Assembly (NCBI RefSeq): GCF_036634175.1
Contig: NZ_JAZIFX010000001.1
Span: forward strand, 1,860,001-1,924,000
From: Streptomyces sp. P9-A2
Lineage (GTDB): Bacteria > Actinomycetota > Actinomycetes > Streptomycetales > Streptomycetaceae
Reading direction: 5' to 3'
DNA length: 64,000 nucleotides
A program made the position numbers and the translations under genes. The notes under the pieces were generated by a model. That model did not search any database, was not told the origin of the DNA, and saw only the letters and a list, made by a program, of their open reading frames with translations. Position 1 is the stretch's first letter. Each line of letters starts with the position of its first letter. Positions 1 through 9,219 of this stretch are shown piece after piece.

Positions 1-947
<947 letters not shown>

Positions 948-1081
948 GCGGAAACCTCACGATGAGTGTGTGGACACGTTTCGCCGTGGGGGGGCAGGGC
1001 TCACCGGCCGGCTTCAGACCGTGTGCGGCTGGTTTCGCCGACGCGGCCGAGTGGCGCGCCGGTACTGCCCCGCGCCCCTTG

Positions 1082-1252
1082 TCAGGGGCGGTGCCATCGC
1101 AGTCCGTTGACCTGGCCGGGCTCGTTACCGATGTGGTAGCGCACCCTGCGGCCGAGCACGCGGCGCGCGGGGGCCCGGCAGCCGCGCGGGCGGCAGCCGC
1201 GGGCGAGGCGCGCGTACGGGTCCCTGGCCATCAGGGTGATCGGGAGGGTCAT
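1082..1252 (-). CDS. trpM: TrpM-like small protein between trpC and trpB
   Basis: A 56-residue ORF (ATG at 1250-1252) that starts MTLPITLMARDPYARL and continues with a very Arg-rich, Cys-containing stretch (GCRPRGCRAP). In Streptomyces coelicolor a small gene at this position, called trpM or trpX, has been reported to modulate tryptophan synthesis and differentiation. The assignment rests on position, size and basic composition. It sits about 20 bp after the trpC stop and about 135 bp before the trpB start, so it is probably cotranscribed with both. No enzymatic motif is visible. Confidence 0.75.
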   Translation of the reverse strand: MTLPITLMARDPYARLARGCRPRGCRAPARRVLGRRVRYHIGNEPGQVNGLRWHRP

Positions 1253-1272
1253 CAGTGCCAGCCTATCGGGCG

Positions 1273-2082
1273 TCAGCCGCGTCCGTGGCGCAGCGCCGGG
1301 TGCTCGCCGGCCGCCACCAGGTCGGCCACCGCGGTCTTCGGGTCGCGGCCGGTGACCAGGGACTCGCCGACCAGGACGGCGTCGGCGCCGGCGTTGGCGT
1401 AGGCGATGAGGTCGTGCGGGCCGCGGACGCCGGACTCGGCGATCTTGACCAGGTGGTCCGGGATCTCGGGGGCGACGCGCTCGAAGGTGCCCCGGTCGAC
1501 CTTGAGGGTCTTGAGGTCGCGCGCGTTGACCCCGATGACCTTGGCGCCGGCGTCGACCGCGCGCTCGACCTCGTCCTCGTCGTGCACCTCGACGAGCGGG
1601 GTGAGCCCGATGGAGACGGCACGCTCGATCAGCGACTCCAGGGCCGGCTGTTCGAGGGCGGCGACGATGAGCAGCGCGAGGTCGGCACCGTGCGCCCGCG
1701 CCTCCCAGAGCTGGTACGAGGTGACGATGAAGTCCTTGCGCAGGACGGGGATGTCCACCCGCGCGCGGACCGCCTCCAGGTCGGCGAGGGAGCCGCCGAA
1801 GCGGCGCTGTTCGGTGAGGACGGAGATGACGGCCGCGCCGCCCGCCTCGTAGTCGGCGGCGAGTCCGGCCGGATCGGCGATCGCGGCGAGCGCGCCCTTG
1901 GACGGGCTGGAGCGCTTGACCTCGCAGATCACCTTGACGCCTTCGCCGCGCAGGGCGGCCGCGCCGTCCTTGGCCGCGGGAGCCTTCGCCACGCGCTCCT
2001 TGAGCTCGTCGAGGCTGACCCGTGCCTGGCGCTCCGCGAGGTCGGCACGGACTCCGTCGATGATCTCGTCGAGCACACTCAC
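1273..2082 (-). CDS. trpC: Indole-3-glycerol phosphate synthase
   Basis: Converts CdRP to indole-3-glycerol phosphate in tryptophan synthesis. The 269-residue length is normal for a stand-alone TIM-barrel IGPS. Visible motifs are the catalytic-lysine segment [11 protein letters not shown], the strand VLRKDFIV, and the glycine-rich phosphate site near the C-terminus ([18 protein letters not shown]). The start is GTG at 2080-2082. Its first bases overlap the TGA of a 35-codon upstream reading frame. There is no fused TrpF domain, in keeping with PriA covering that step. Confidence 0.96.
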   Translation of the reverse strand: MSVLDEIIDGVRADLAERQARVSLDELKERVAKAPAAKDGAAALRGEGVKVICEVKRSSPSKGALAAIADPAGLAADYEAGGAAVISVLTEQRRFGGSLADLEAVRARVDIPVLRKDFIVTSYQLWEARAHGADLALLIVAALEQPALESLIERAVSIGLTPLVEVHDEDEVERAVDAGAKVIGVNARDLKTLKVDRGTFERVAPEIPDHLVKIAESGVRGPHDLIAYANAGADAVLVGESLVTGRDPKTAVADLVAAGEHPALRHGRG

Positions 2083-2264
2083 GCGAGGGGCCCCCTTCCA
2101 GACGGTCCGTCTTCAGTGCGTTCGTTTCCGTCCCTGGGGCGTTCCCCGTCCTCACGGACGGGTCGCCGGACGAAACCGGTGGTCATTGCGATGGTATCCG
2201 CAGCAGGGGGTACGCCTCACATCCGGTTGACGCCGGTCCCACTACCTGGACGTTCGCTGTTCGA
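2079..2264 (-). promoter_or_regulatory. trpC leader with stable hairpin and coupled mini-ORF
   Basis: The leader of trpC holds a 7-bp perfect hairpin (2145-2151 with 2156-2162). Read on the coding strand its loop is GTGA. It also holds a 35-codon frame from ATG at 2184-2186 whose TGA overlaps the GTG of trpC by the 4-base GTGA pattern. That frame has no tryptophan codon and no clear ribosome binding site, so this is not a classical Trp attenuator. Confidence 0.3.
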
Positions 2265-2690
2265 TCAAGGATGTAGCCAGCCGCCGAACGGCAGGTTCCG
2301 GACAACCGTGAAGACCAGCACAAACGTTCCCAGGGACCACAGGAGCACCGGTCGGGGGTCGATCCGGAGGGGTTTTCCGCGCACCGCGCGGACCACCCAC
2401 ACGGTCCAGAGGACGGCGAAGGCCGCGTAACCGAGGACGGCGGGCGCATTGGCCTGGAGAGCGGCCAGGAGGTCGCCGTGGGCGACGGCGTGCGCGCTGC
2501 GCAGTCCGCCGCAGCCGGGGCAGTACAGGCCGGTGAGGCGCAGCAGCGGGCAGGCGGGGTAGTGGCCGGGCTCGTTGGGGTCCACCGCCCCGACGTAGAC
2601 GAAGGCTCCGGCGACGGCGGCGAGCGTTCCCGCGGGAAGGACGAGTCGGGCGGCGGTGCCGCGGGGCGCACTGTGGCTGACGGCGTTCAC
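2265..2690 (-). CDS. DUF2752 family membrane protein
   Basis: Small integral membrane protein of about 141 residues with three or four hydrophobic segments. It carries the DUF2752 signature around CPLLRLTGLYCPGCGGLR followed by SAHAVAHGDL, with paired cysteines beside a membrane helix. The function of the family is unknown. I chose GTG at 2688-2690 because the longer GTG start at 2735 falls inside a strong hairpin. The gene sits between the HGxxPAAW gene and trpC, a place where Streptomyces keeps it, but a role in tryptophan synthesis is unproven. Confidence 0.8.
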   Translation of the reverse strand: MNAVSHSAPRGTAARLVLPAGTLAAVAGAFVYVGAVDPNEPGHYPACPLLRLTGLYCPGCGGLRSAHAVAHGDLLAALQANAPAVLGYAAFAVLWTVWVVRAVRGKPLRIDPRPVLLWSLGTFVLVFTVVRNLPFGGWLHP

Positions 2691-2717
2691 AGGGTGATTG
2701 TGCCCCCGCTCACGCGT

Positions 2718-2755
2718 CAGGGGCGGTTCCGGCACCCGTGTGCCGGCCGCCCCTG
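2718..2755 (-). terminator. Strong hairpin after HGxxPAAW gene
   Basis: A 9-bp plus 7-bp stem (2718-2726 with 2747-2755, 2729-2735 with 2740-2746) has only a 2-nt bulge and a 4-nt loop. It lies about 20 bp past the stop of the upstream gene and before the DUF2752 start. There is no T-run, which is usual in high-GC actinobacteria. It suggests trpE and trpC may not be on one full-length transcript. Confidence 0.55.
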
Positions 2756-2774
2756 TCCGGAGTGTTCCCGGTGA

Positions 2775-3026
2775 TCAGCTTTCGGCGCGGGCCGGCTCAC
2801 GGCCTGCGGTCGGCGGGTTGAGGGGGTGGAAGTGCGGCTTCTGGCCCATGCCCATCTTGCTCATGATTCCGCCGACGACACCGCCGAGCAGCACGATGCC
2901 CATGCCGACCCAGAAGCCCACCGGTGAGCTCACCACCATGAACATGCTCGCGACGCAGAAACCGATGAACGAGATGATGACACCGGTCCAGGCGGCCGGG
3001 GTGTGACCGTGGCTGCTGCCCGCCAT
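2775..3026 (-). CDS. HGxxPAAW family small membrane protein
   Basis: 83 residues with the family-defining N-terminal motif HGHTPAAW, then two transmembrane helices (about residues 13-33 and 38-58) and a polar His/Pro-containing tail. ATG at 3024-3026 is preceded by a good GAGGAG ribosome binding site. The function is unknown. The gene belongs to the cluster of trp-associated membrane proteins between trpE and trpC in Streptomyces. Confidence 0.85.
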   Translation of the reverse strand: MAGSSHGHTPAAWTGVIISFIGFCVASMFMVVSSPVGFWVGMGIVLLGGVVGGIMSKMGMGQKPHFHPLNPPTAGREPARAES

Positions 3027-3140
3027 TGCTTGCTCCTCAGTGCTGTGTACGTGTCTGAGCAGGACGCTCGGATCAATTGTCCCGCACGCGCGCGCGTGCC
3101 GTGATCGGGGGTGCTCCTCCGCGCGGCGAACGCCCGTGGC

Positions 3141-3188
3141 CGGCTGCCCCGCGGAGGGGCCGGCTGCCCCGCGGAGGGGCCGGCTGCC
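3141..3188. repeat. 20-bp tandem repeat, 2.4 copies
   Basis: Two exact copies of a 20-bp GC-rich unit (3141-3160 and 3161-3180) are followed by 8 bp of a third (3181-3188). It lies just past the stop of the TIGR02234 gene and upstream of the HGxxPAAW gene. Confidence 0.9.
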
Positions 3189-3195
3189 TGGTGGT

Positions 3196-3837
3196 TCAGG
3201 CTCCGGTCGGGTCCTCGCCGCGGTCGAGGGCCTTCCACAGTTCCTCCGGCCGGTCGGGATCGCCGGCGGCGGCCGTGCGGCGTGGCCGCGGGGCGCCGCC
3301 GCGCTCGTAGCGGCCGGACATCGCGGGCCACAGCCTGCCGTAGCGCAGGGCGAGCGCGCCGGCCAGCAGGAGCAGCAGGCCGCCCACGGCCGCGACGTAG
3401 GGCCAGGCGGTGTGGCTGAGGGCTTCCACGGTGGCCGACGTGTCGCCGGAGACCTCGGCGGCCTTGTCGTCGAGCGCGGAGCTGTCGGAGGCGCCGAGCA
3501 GGGTGGCCGCGACGGTGCCCGCCCCGGACAGGGCGAGCAGCGCGGCGACGGCGAACCGGCCGGCCCGGCGGACGGCGAAGACGGCGACGAGGGCGGCCAG
3601 GCCCACCACGGCGAGGGCGGCGGGGACGCCGGTGACGTCGCTGCCGTTCGCGGTCAGGGGGAAGGAGCCGCCGGCCACGGTCGCGGTGCCCTGGGACCAC
3701 TGCTGCCGGGTGGCGAGCAGGGCCACGGCCGCGCCCAGGGCGCCGCACAGCAGGGCGGCGGCGAGGCTGAGGCGGCCGGTCCGGGCGGAGCCGGCGGCCT
3801 CGGAACGGGGGTGAGGTACGGCAGTCACGTACTCCAC
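3196..3837 (-). CDS. Trp-region conserved membrane protein (TIGR02234 family)
   Basis: About 213 residues with four predicted membrane helices: near residue 25, around 70, around 90, and near 150 (PYVAAVGGLLLLLAG). A conserved extracytoplasmic loop carries RQQWSQGTATV. This matches the actinobacterial trp-operon-associated membrane family. GTG at 3835-3837 was chosen because homologues begin close to the first helix, but an upstream in-frame GTG is possible. It follows trpE after a 129-bp gap that contains a tandem repeat. Its role in tryptophan metabolism is unknown. Confidence 0.82.
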   Translation of the reverse strand: MEYVTAVPHPRSEAAGSARTGRLSLAAALLCGALGAAVALLATRQQWSQGTATVAGGSFPLTANGSDVTGVPAALAVVGLAALVAVFAVRRAGRFAVAALLALSGAGTVAATLLGASDSSALDDKAAEVSGDTSATVEALSHTAWPYVAAVGGLLLLLAGALALRYGRLWPAMSGRYERGGAPRPRRTAAAGDPDRPEELWKALDRGEDPTGA

Positions 3838-3880
3838 TATCGCGTGAACCACGCGCGAACGGTCACCCGGGGCTCGTGCC

Positions 3881-3964
3881 GGTCGCATCTCACACGGTCC
3901 CGGGCGCATCTCACACAGCCCCGGGCGCGTCCCGCACGGTCCCGGGTGGGTGTCACACCGTGCG
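3881..3964. repeat. Four 21-bp tandem repeats after trpE
   Basis: Four consecutive 21-bp units (3881-3901, 3902-3922, 3923-3943, 3944-3964) fill the space immediately beyond the trpE stop at 3967. The first two are nearly identical (GCATCTCACAC core); the third and fourth are diverged. The period equals two helical turns. Confidence 0.88.
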
Positions 3965-3966
3965 TG

Positions 3967-5460
3967 TCACCTCGCGCCCAGCCGGTTCGCCGTGTGGACG
4001 GCGCGCAGCACGGCGGCCGCCTTGTTGCGGCACTCGGTGTCCTCGGCCACCGGGTCGGAGTCGGCGACGATTCCGGCGCCCGCCTGGACGTACGCGGTGC
4101 CGTCGCGCAGCAGCGCGGTGCGGATGGCGATGGCGGTGTCGGAGTCACCGGCGAAGTCCAGGTAGCCCACGCAGCCGCCGTACAGTCCGCGCCGGGACGG
4201 CTCGAGTTCGTCGATGATCTGCATGGCACGGGGCTTGGGCGCGCCGGAGAGGGTCCCGGCCGGGAAGCAGGCGGTGAGCACGTCGAAGGCGGAGCGGCCG
4301 GGCGCGACCCGGCCGGTGACCGTCGAGACGATGTGCATGACGTGCGAGTACCGCTCGACGGACATGAAGTCGACGACCTCGACGGAGCCGGGCTCGCAGA
4401 CCCGCCCGAGGTCGTTGCGGCCCAGGTCGACGAGCATGAGGTGCTCGGCGCGCTCCTTGGGGTCGGCGAGCAGTTCCTCGGCGAGGGCCTGGTCCTGCTG
4501 CGGGGTGGTGCCGCGCGGCCGGGTGCCGGCGATGGGGTGGACCATCGCCTGGCCGTCGTCGACCTTCACGAGTGCTTCGGGGGACGAACCGACGACGTCG
4601 AAGTCGTCGAAGCGGAACAGGTACATGTAGGGCGACGGGTTGGTGGCCCGCAGCACCCGGTAGACGTCCAGGGCGCTCGCCGTGACCGGGGTCTCGAACC
4701 GCTGGGAGGGGACGACCTGGAAGGCCTCTCCCGCGCGGATGCGTTCCTTGATGTCCTCGACGGCGGCCCGGAAGTCGGGGCCGCCCCACAGGACGGTGTG
4801 CTCGGGGAGTTCGGAGGGCGGGAGGACGGCCGGGGGCTGGGCCACCGCGCGGGAGAGGTCGGCCTCCATGGCGTCCAGGCGTGCCACGGCGTCGGCGTGG
4901 GCCTCGTCGACGCCGGTCTCCAGGTCGTTGTGGTTGATCGCGTTGGCGATCAGCCAGACGGAGCCCTCCCAGTGGTCCATCACGGCGAGGTCGCTGGTGA
5001 GCAGCATGGTCAGCTCGGGCAGGCGCAGATCGTCCCGCGCGCCGGGGCCGATCCGTTCGAGCCGGCGCACGATGTCGTAGCCGAGGTAGCCGACCATGCC
5101 GCCGGTGAAGGGCGGCAGACCGAGGTCGTGGGCGAGGTCGCGCGGGGTGTGCAGGGCCTCGAGTGTGGCGCGCAGCGTGGCGAGCGGGTCGCCGTCGGCC
5201 GGTACGCCGACGGGCGGGGTGCCCTGCCAGTGTGTCTGCCCGCCCTGTTCGGTGAGGGTGGCGGCGCTGCGGACGCCGACGAAGGAGTAGCGGGACCAGG
5301 ACCGTCCGTTCTCGGCGGACTCGAGGAGAAAGGTGCCGGGGCGGTCCGCGGCGAGCTTGCGGTAGAGCGCGACCGGGGTGTCGCCGTCGGCGAGCAGTTT
5401 GCGGGTGACCGGGATGACCCGGCGGTCGGTGGCGAGCTTGCGGAACGTCTCGAGGTCCAT
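3967..5460 (-). CDS. trpE: Anthranilate synthase component I
   Basis: Makes anthranilate from chorismate, using ammonia from a separate TrpG glutaminase that is not fused here. At 497 residues it has the size of a stand-alone TrpE. The tryptophan feedback-site motif LLES is at residues 45-48. The chorismate-binding C-terminal half is complete, with PIAGTRPRG, GRNDLGRV, GTLSGAPKPRAM and QAGAGIVADSDP. The start is ATG at 5458-5460, 11 bp after the hisI stop. No leader peptide separates hisI and trpE, so the pair is probably cotranscribed. Confidence 0.96.
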   Translation of the reverse strand: MDLETFRKLATDRRVIPVTRKLLADGDTPVALYRKLAADRPGTFLLESAENGRSWSRYSFVGVRSAATLTEQGGQTHWQGTPPVGVPADGDPLATLRATLEALHTPRDLAHDLGLPPFTGGMVGYLGYDIVRRLERIGPGARDDLRLPELTMLLTSDLAVMDHWEGSVWLIANAINHNDLETGVDEAHADAVARLDAMEADLSRAVAQPPAVLPPSELPEHTVLWGGPDFRAAVEDIKERIRAGEAFQVVPSQRFETPVTASALDVYRVLRATNPSPYMYLFRFDDFDVVGSSPEALVKVDDGQAMVHPIAGTRPRGTTPQQDQALAEELLADPKERAEHLMLVDLGRNDLGRVCEPGSVEVVDFMSVERYSHVMHIVSTVTGRVAPGRSAFDVLTACFPAGTLSGAPKPRAMQIIDELEPSRRGLYGGCVGYLDFAGDSDTAIAIRTALLRDGTAYVQAGAGIVADSDPVAEDTECRNKAAAVLRAVHTANRLGAR

Positions 5461-5471
5461 GGCGGCAGACC

Positions 5472-5882
5472 TTACTGACCGGGGGCGTGCGCGCCGCTGC
5501 CCGCGTGGTCCGCGAGGGTGTCCGTGAGCAGCACGTCGGCGTCGAAGCAGGTGCGGGCGCCGGTGTGGCAGGCGGCGCCGGTCTGGTCGACCTTGACGAG
5601 GAGGGTGTCGGCGTCGCAGTCCAGGGCGACGGACTTCACGTGCTGGACGTGCCCGGAAGTGTCCCCCTTGACCCAGTACTCCTGGCGGCTGCGCGACCAG
5701 TAGGTGCAGCGACCGGTGGTCAGGGTGCGATGCAGCGCCTCGTCGTCCATCCAGCCGAGCATCAGCACCTCATGGGTGTCGTACTGCTGGGCGATGGCGG
5801 GCAGGAGGCCGTCGGGGCTGCGCTTGAGCCGCGCGGCGATCTCCGGGTCGAGCCGGCCGGGCCGGGACGTGCTGCTGGTCAT
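5472..5882 (-). CDS. hisI: Phosphoribosyl-AMP cyclohydrolase
   Basis: Hydrolyses PR-AMP in the third step of histidine synthesis. This is a 136-residue HisI without the fused HisE domain. Metal-binding residues are visible in [12 protein letters not shown] and [11 protein letters not shown], and the substrate loop [19 protein letters not shown] is intact. ATG at 5880-5882 is chosen; an ATG 9 bp upstream is also in frame. It is separated from the main his operon by two plus-strand genes and is coupled to trpE. Confidence 0.95.
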   Translation of the reverse strand: MTSSTSRPGRLDPEIAARLKRSPDGLLPAIAQQYDTHEVLMLGWMDDEALHRTLTTGRCTYWSRSRQEYWVKGDTSGHVQHVKSVALDCDADTLLVKVDQTGAACHTGARTCFDADVLLTDTLADHAGSGAHAPGQ

Positions 5883-6046
5883 GGAAACCATTGTGCCGTG
5901 CGGACGGGCGGCCCCCGGGCCGCGTCCACGGGTTGGGAAGGTACGAGGACGGGACGAGAGGCGGGGGCGGCGCGAAAGCGCCTCGTTCGGGGGTGGTGGT
6001 CGGGTGACGGGTGGGCGGACGGGGCGGGTCACCGTAGGCTGGCCGC

Positions 6047-6682
6047 ATGTCGACCCATGCCAAGCGTGAACGACTTCTCCTGGCCGACCTGCTGGAGACC
6101 GCGGGCCCTGAGGCTCCCACTCTGTGCGAGGGCTGGCGCACCCGCGACCTCGCCGCCCATGTGGTGGTGCGCGAGCGCCGCCCGGATGCCGCCGGCGGGA
6201 TGGTGGTCAAGCAGCTCGCACAGCGTCTGGAGCGGGTGATGGCGGAGTTCACCGCCAAGCCGTACGAGGAGCTGATCCAGCTGATCCGTACCGGCCCGCC
6301 GCGTTTCTCGCCCTTCAACCTCAAGCAGATCGACGAGTTGTCGAACGTCGTCGAGTTCTACGTCCACACGGAGGACGTGCGCCGCGCGCAGTCCGACTGG
6401 ACGCCGCGTGAGCTCGACCCGGTGTTCCAGGACACCCTGTGGTCACGGCTCGAGTCCACTGCCCGGATGATGGGCCGCGGTGCCGCCACGGGCCTGGTGC
6501 TGCGCCGCCCGGACGGCCGGACGGTGGTGGCCCGCCGTGGCGCGCCGGTGGTCACGGTGACCGGCGAGGCGTCGGAGCTGCTGCTGTTCCTCTACGGGCG
6601 GCGCGAGGTGGCCAAGGTCGATCTGGAGGGCGACGCGGACGCGATCGAGAAACTGAACGCGTCCAAGCAGCTCGGTATCTGA
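6047..6682 (+). CDS. TIGR03085 family metal-binding protein (DinB/mycothiol isomerase-like)
   Basis: 211-residue member of the actinobacterial TIGR03085 branch of the maleylpyruvate isomerase/DinB four-helix fold. The N-terminal helix ([11 protein letters not shown]), [21 protein letters not shown] and [11 protein letters not shown] supply the usual His/Glu ligands. The C-terminal part resembles a sterol-carrier-like cap. Family members often act in mycothiol-dependent chemistry, but the substrate is unknown. It is divergent from hisI and is followed by a VOC gene on the same strand. Confidence 0.82.
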   Translation: MSTHAKRERLLLADLLETAGPEAPTLCEGWRTRDLAAHVVVRERRPDAAGGMVVKQLAQRLERVMAEFTAKPYEELIQLIRTGPPRFSPFNLKQIDELSNVVEFYVHTEDVRRAQSDWTPRELDPVFQDTLWSRLESTARMMGRGAATGLVLRRPDGRTVVARRGAPVVTVTGEASELLLFLYGRREVAKVDLEGDADAIEKLNASKQLGI

Positions 6683-6724
6683 ATCCGAACGATCTCGGGG
6701 GCCGTCCGAGTACGGTCGTGGGTA

Positions 6725-6747
6725 CCGGGGCCGGTCACCGGCCCCGG
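6725..6747 (+). terminator. GC-rich inverted repeat between TIGR03085 and VOC genes
   Basis: Arms of 11 bp (6725-6735 and 6737-6747) are perfectly complementary around one base, giving a hairpin with a tight loop in the 95-bp gap. It could terminate the first gene or attenuate the second; no T-run follows. Confidence 0.4.
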
Positions 6748-6777
6748 AAAGACTGCAAGATCGGAAAAAGAATCTCC

Positions 6778-7176
6778 ATGATCAAGGTCGCCATGACCAG
6801 CGTGTACGTCGACGACGTGGCGAAGGCGCACGCTTTCTACACCGGCGTCCTCGGCTTCGAGACCCGCACCCGGACGGATCTGGGCGGTGGCACCCTGTTC
6901 GTCACGGTCGGGGCGGGCGAGGGGGCGCAGCGGGATCTTGAGCTGCTGCTGGAGCCGGGGCAGGGTCCCATCGCGGAGCCGTACCGCAGGGCGGTGCGCG
7001 AGGCGGGGCTGCCCGCCATCGTGTTCTCGGTGACGGACCTCCGCGCGGAGTACGAGCGGCTGCGCGGCGAGGGCGTGAACTTCGTCCAGGAGCCGCAGGA
7101 TCAGGGCCCGGTGCTCACTGCCGTCCTGGACGACACGGTCGGCAATCTGATCCAGCTCGCCCAGCCGAAGGACTGA
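6778..7176 (+). CDS. VOC (glyoxalase/bleomycin-resistance fold) protein
   Basis: 132-residue single-subunit VOC protein with the two beta-alpha-beta-beta-beta modules of the fold. The first begins VYVDDVAKAHAFYTGVLGF, and the second ends LDDTVGNLIQLAQ with a metal-ligand-type Gln near the C-terminus. The substrate cannot be predicted. ATG at 6778-6780 follows a GGAAAAAGAA stretch that can serve as ribosome binding site. It converges on hisF, leaving 52 bp of GC-rich inverted repeats between the two stops. Confidence 0.85.
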   Translation: MIKVAMTSVYVDDVAKAHAFYTGVLGFETRTRTDLGGGTLFVTVGAGEGAQRDLELLLEPGQGPIAEPYRRAVREAGLPAIVFSVTDLRAEYERLRGEGVNFVQEPQDQGPVLTAVLDDTVGNLIQLAQPKD

Positions 7177-7228
7177 GCGAGCCGGCCGGGCCCCCGTCCG
7201 CCGGCCGGGCCGGCGCGCGGGGGGGGCC

Positions 7229-7987
7229 TCACCGCACCGGGTGGCCCGCTTCCCGCAGGGTCTGCTTGACCTGGCCGATGCGCAGGTCGCCGAAGTGGAA
7301 GACCGAGGCGGCGAGGACCGCGTCGGCGCCGGCGGCGATCGCGGGCGGGAAGTCGGCGAGCCGGCCCGCGCCGCCCGAGGCGATCACCGGGACGGTGACG
7401 TGCTTGCGGACGGCGGCGATCATGTCCAGGTCGTAGCCGTCCTTGGTGCCGTCCGCGTCCATGGAGTTGAGCAGGATCTCGCCCGCGCCCAGTTCCGCGG
7501 CCCGGTGGGCCCACTCGACGGCGTCGATGCCGGTGCCCCGGCGGCCGCCGTGCGTGGTGACCTCGAAGGAGTCGCCGGACCCGGTGCGGCGGGCGTCGAC
7601 CGACAGGACGAGGACCTGGCGGCCGAAGCGCTCGGCGATCTCCCGGATGAGGTCCGGGCGGGCGATCGCGGCGGTGTTGACGCCGACCTTGTCGGCGCCC
7701 GCCCGCAGCAGTTTGTCCACGTCCTCGGGGGTGCGGACACCGCCGCCCACGGTCAGGGGGATGAACACCTGTTCGGCGGTGCGGCGCACCACGTCGTAGG
7801 TCGTCTCGCGGTTGCCCGACGAGGCGGTGATGTCCAGGAACGTCAGCTCGTCGGCGCCCTCGGTGTCGTACACCTTGGCCATCTCGACGGGGTCGCCCGC
7901 GTCACGCAGGTTCTGGAAGTTGACGCCCTTGACGACCCGGCCGTTGTCCACGTCCAGGCAGGGGATGACTCGGACCGCCAGGGTCAT
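7229..7987 (-). CDS. hisF: Imidazole glycerol phosphate synthase cyclase subunit
   Basis: Cyclase half of the IGP synthase that works with the HisH glutaminase, forming imidazole glycerol phosphate and AICAR. It is a 252-residue TIM barrel. Catalytic aspartates are visible in [13 protein letters not shown] (Asp12) and VLSVDARR, and phosphate-binding loops in TVGGGVRT and IASGGAG. ATG at 7985-7987 overlaps the ridA stop by four bases (ATGA), indicating translational coupling. Confidence 0.97.
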   Translation of the reverse strand: MTLAVRVIPCLDVDNGRVVKGVNFQNLRDAGDPVEMAKVYDTEGADELTFLDITASSGNRETTYDVVRRTAEQVFIPLTVGGGVRTPEDVDKLLRAGADKVGVNTAAIARPDLIREIAERFGRQVLVLSVDARRTGSGDSFEVTTHGGRRGTGIDAVEWAHRAAELGAGEILLNSMDADGTKDGYDLDMIAAVRKHVTVPVIASGGAGRLADFPPAIAAGADAVLAASVFHFGDLRIGQVKQTLREAGHPVR

Positions 7988-8493
7988 GAATCGTGCTCCT
8001 CTAGTGTCTGTTCGGTGTCCGCTGATCGATCTCGGTGTCCGCCGGCCGGTCCCGCCGACCGGCCCCGGTGGCCGCCGACGGCCTCGGTACCGGCCGGCCC
8101 GGTGGCGCCGAATGCCTCGACTTCCACCGCCACCAGTACGCGTGAGTCCATGAAGCCCTCCACCACCAGGAGGGTCGTGACCGGGCGCACCGTCTCGAAC
8201 AGCTCTTTGTGGGCGCGACCCGCCGCGTCGATGTCCCGCGAGTGCGCGAGGTAGACGCGCGTGCGGATCACGGAGTCGACGCCGAGCCCGAATTCGGCGA
8301 TCGCCTCCAGGGCACTGCCGAAGGCGGCCTTCGCCTGTTCGTACGGGTCGCCCTCCCCGTACAGGACGTCGCCCCTGAACGCGGTCGTGCCGGCCACCAG
8401 GACGCGGTCGCCCGCCGCCACGGCGCGTGCGGACCCGAAGGACTCTTCCCAGGGGCTGTCGCCCCGCACGCGCCGTACGGCTTCGGAGGTCAT
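7984..8493 (-). CDS. RidA family protein inside the his operon
   Basis: 169 residues: a RidA/YjgF domain in the first 130 or so ([38 protein letters not shown]) and a 40-residue Gly/His-rich tail. RidA proteins hydrolyse reactive enamine/imine intermediates. The active-site arginine is present in the RTRVYL segment. Both ends overlap neighbours by 4 bp (priA upstream, hisF downstream). The catalytic specificity of this branch is unknown. Confidence 0.85.
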   Translation of the reverse strand: MTSEAVRRVRGDSPWEESFGSARAVAAGDRVLVAGTTAFRGDVLYGEGDPYEQAKAAFGSALEAIAEFGLGVDSVIRTRVYLAHSRDIDAAGRAHKELFETVRPVTTLLVVEGFMDSRVLVAVEVEAFGATGPAGTEAVGGHRGRSAGPAGGHRDRSADTEQTLEEHDS

Positions 8494-9215
8494 CGGGAGA
8501 CAGCCTCCAGGGCCTCTTCCAGGGTGAACGCCTTCGCGTACAGGGCCTTACCGACGATGGATCCTTCGACACCGAGCGGGACGAGCTCGGCGATGGCCCG
8601 CAGGTCGTCGAGCGACGACACGCCGCCGGAGGCGACCACGGGGCGGTCGGTCGCGGCGCAGACGTTCTTCAGCAGTTCCAGATTGGGGCCCTGGAGGGTG
8701 CCGTCCTTGGCGATGTCTGTGACGACATAGCGCGCGCAGCCCTCCTTGTCGAGCCGCGCGAGGGTCTCGTAGAGGTCGCCGCCGTCGCGGGTCCAGCCGC
8801 GGCCGCGGAGGGTGGTGCCGCGGACGTCGAGTCCGACGGCGATCTTGTCGCCGTGCTCGGCGATGATCCCGGCGACCCATTCGGGGGTCTCCAGGGCGGC
8901 GGTGCCGAGGTTGACGCGCGTGCAGCCGGTGGCCAGGGCCGCGGCGAGCGTGTCGTCGTCGCGGATGCCGCCGGACAGTTCCACCTTGATGTCCATGGCG
9001 CCCGCGACCTCGGCGATCAGCGCGCGGTTGTCGCCGGTGCCGAACGCGGCGTCCAGGTCGACCAGGTGCAGCCACTCGGCGCCCGAGCGCTGCCAGGCGA
9101 GCGCGGCCTCCAGCGGGGAGCCGTAGGAGGTCTCGGTGCCGGACTCGCCGTGCACGAGGCGGACGGCCTGGCCGTCGCGGACGTCGACGGCGGGGAGGAG
9201 TTCGAGCTTGGCCAT
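8490..9215 (-). CDS. priA: Bifunctional HisA/TrpF isomerase PriA
   Basis: A 241-residue (beta-alpha)8 barrel. Asp11 and Arg19 appear in [13 protein letters not shown], and the second catalytic Asp is in [14 protein letters not shown]. In Streptomyces and mycobacteria this enzyme isomerises both ProFAR (histidine) and PRA (tryptophan) because a separate trpF is absent. No trpF was found here and TrpC has no fused TrpF domain, which agrees. The start at 9213-9215 lies 4 bp after the hisH stop, and the end overlaps ridA by 4 bp. Confidence 0.95.
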   Translation of the reverse strand: MAKLELLPAVDVRDGQAVRLVHGESGTETSYGSPLEAALAWQRSGAEWLHLVDLDAAFGTGDNRALIAEVAGAMDIKVELSGGIRDDDTLAAALATGCTRVNLGTAALETPEWVAGIIAEHGDKIAVGLDVRGTTLRGRGWTRDGGDLYETLARLDKEGCARYVVTDIAKDGTLQGPNLELLKNVCAATDRPVVASGGVSSLDDLRAIAELVPLGVEGSIVGKALYAKAFTLEEALEAVSR

Positions 9216-9219
9216 GTCG

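Noticed and set aside
2079..2186. trpC leader as a classical tryptophan attenuator
   Set aside because: The upstream frame has no Trp codons and no terminator/antiterminator pair with a T-run is visible.
7177..7228. Terminator between VOC and hisF genes
   Set aside because: Several overlapping GGCCGGCC-type palindromes are present but no single clear stem could be chosen.
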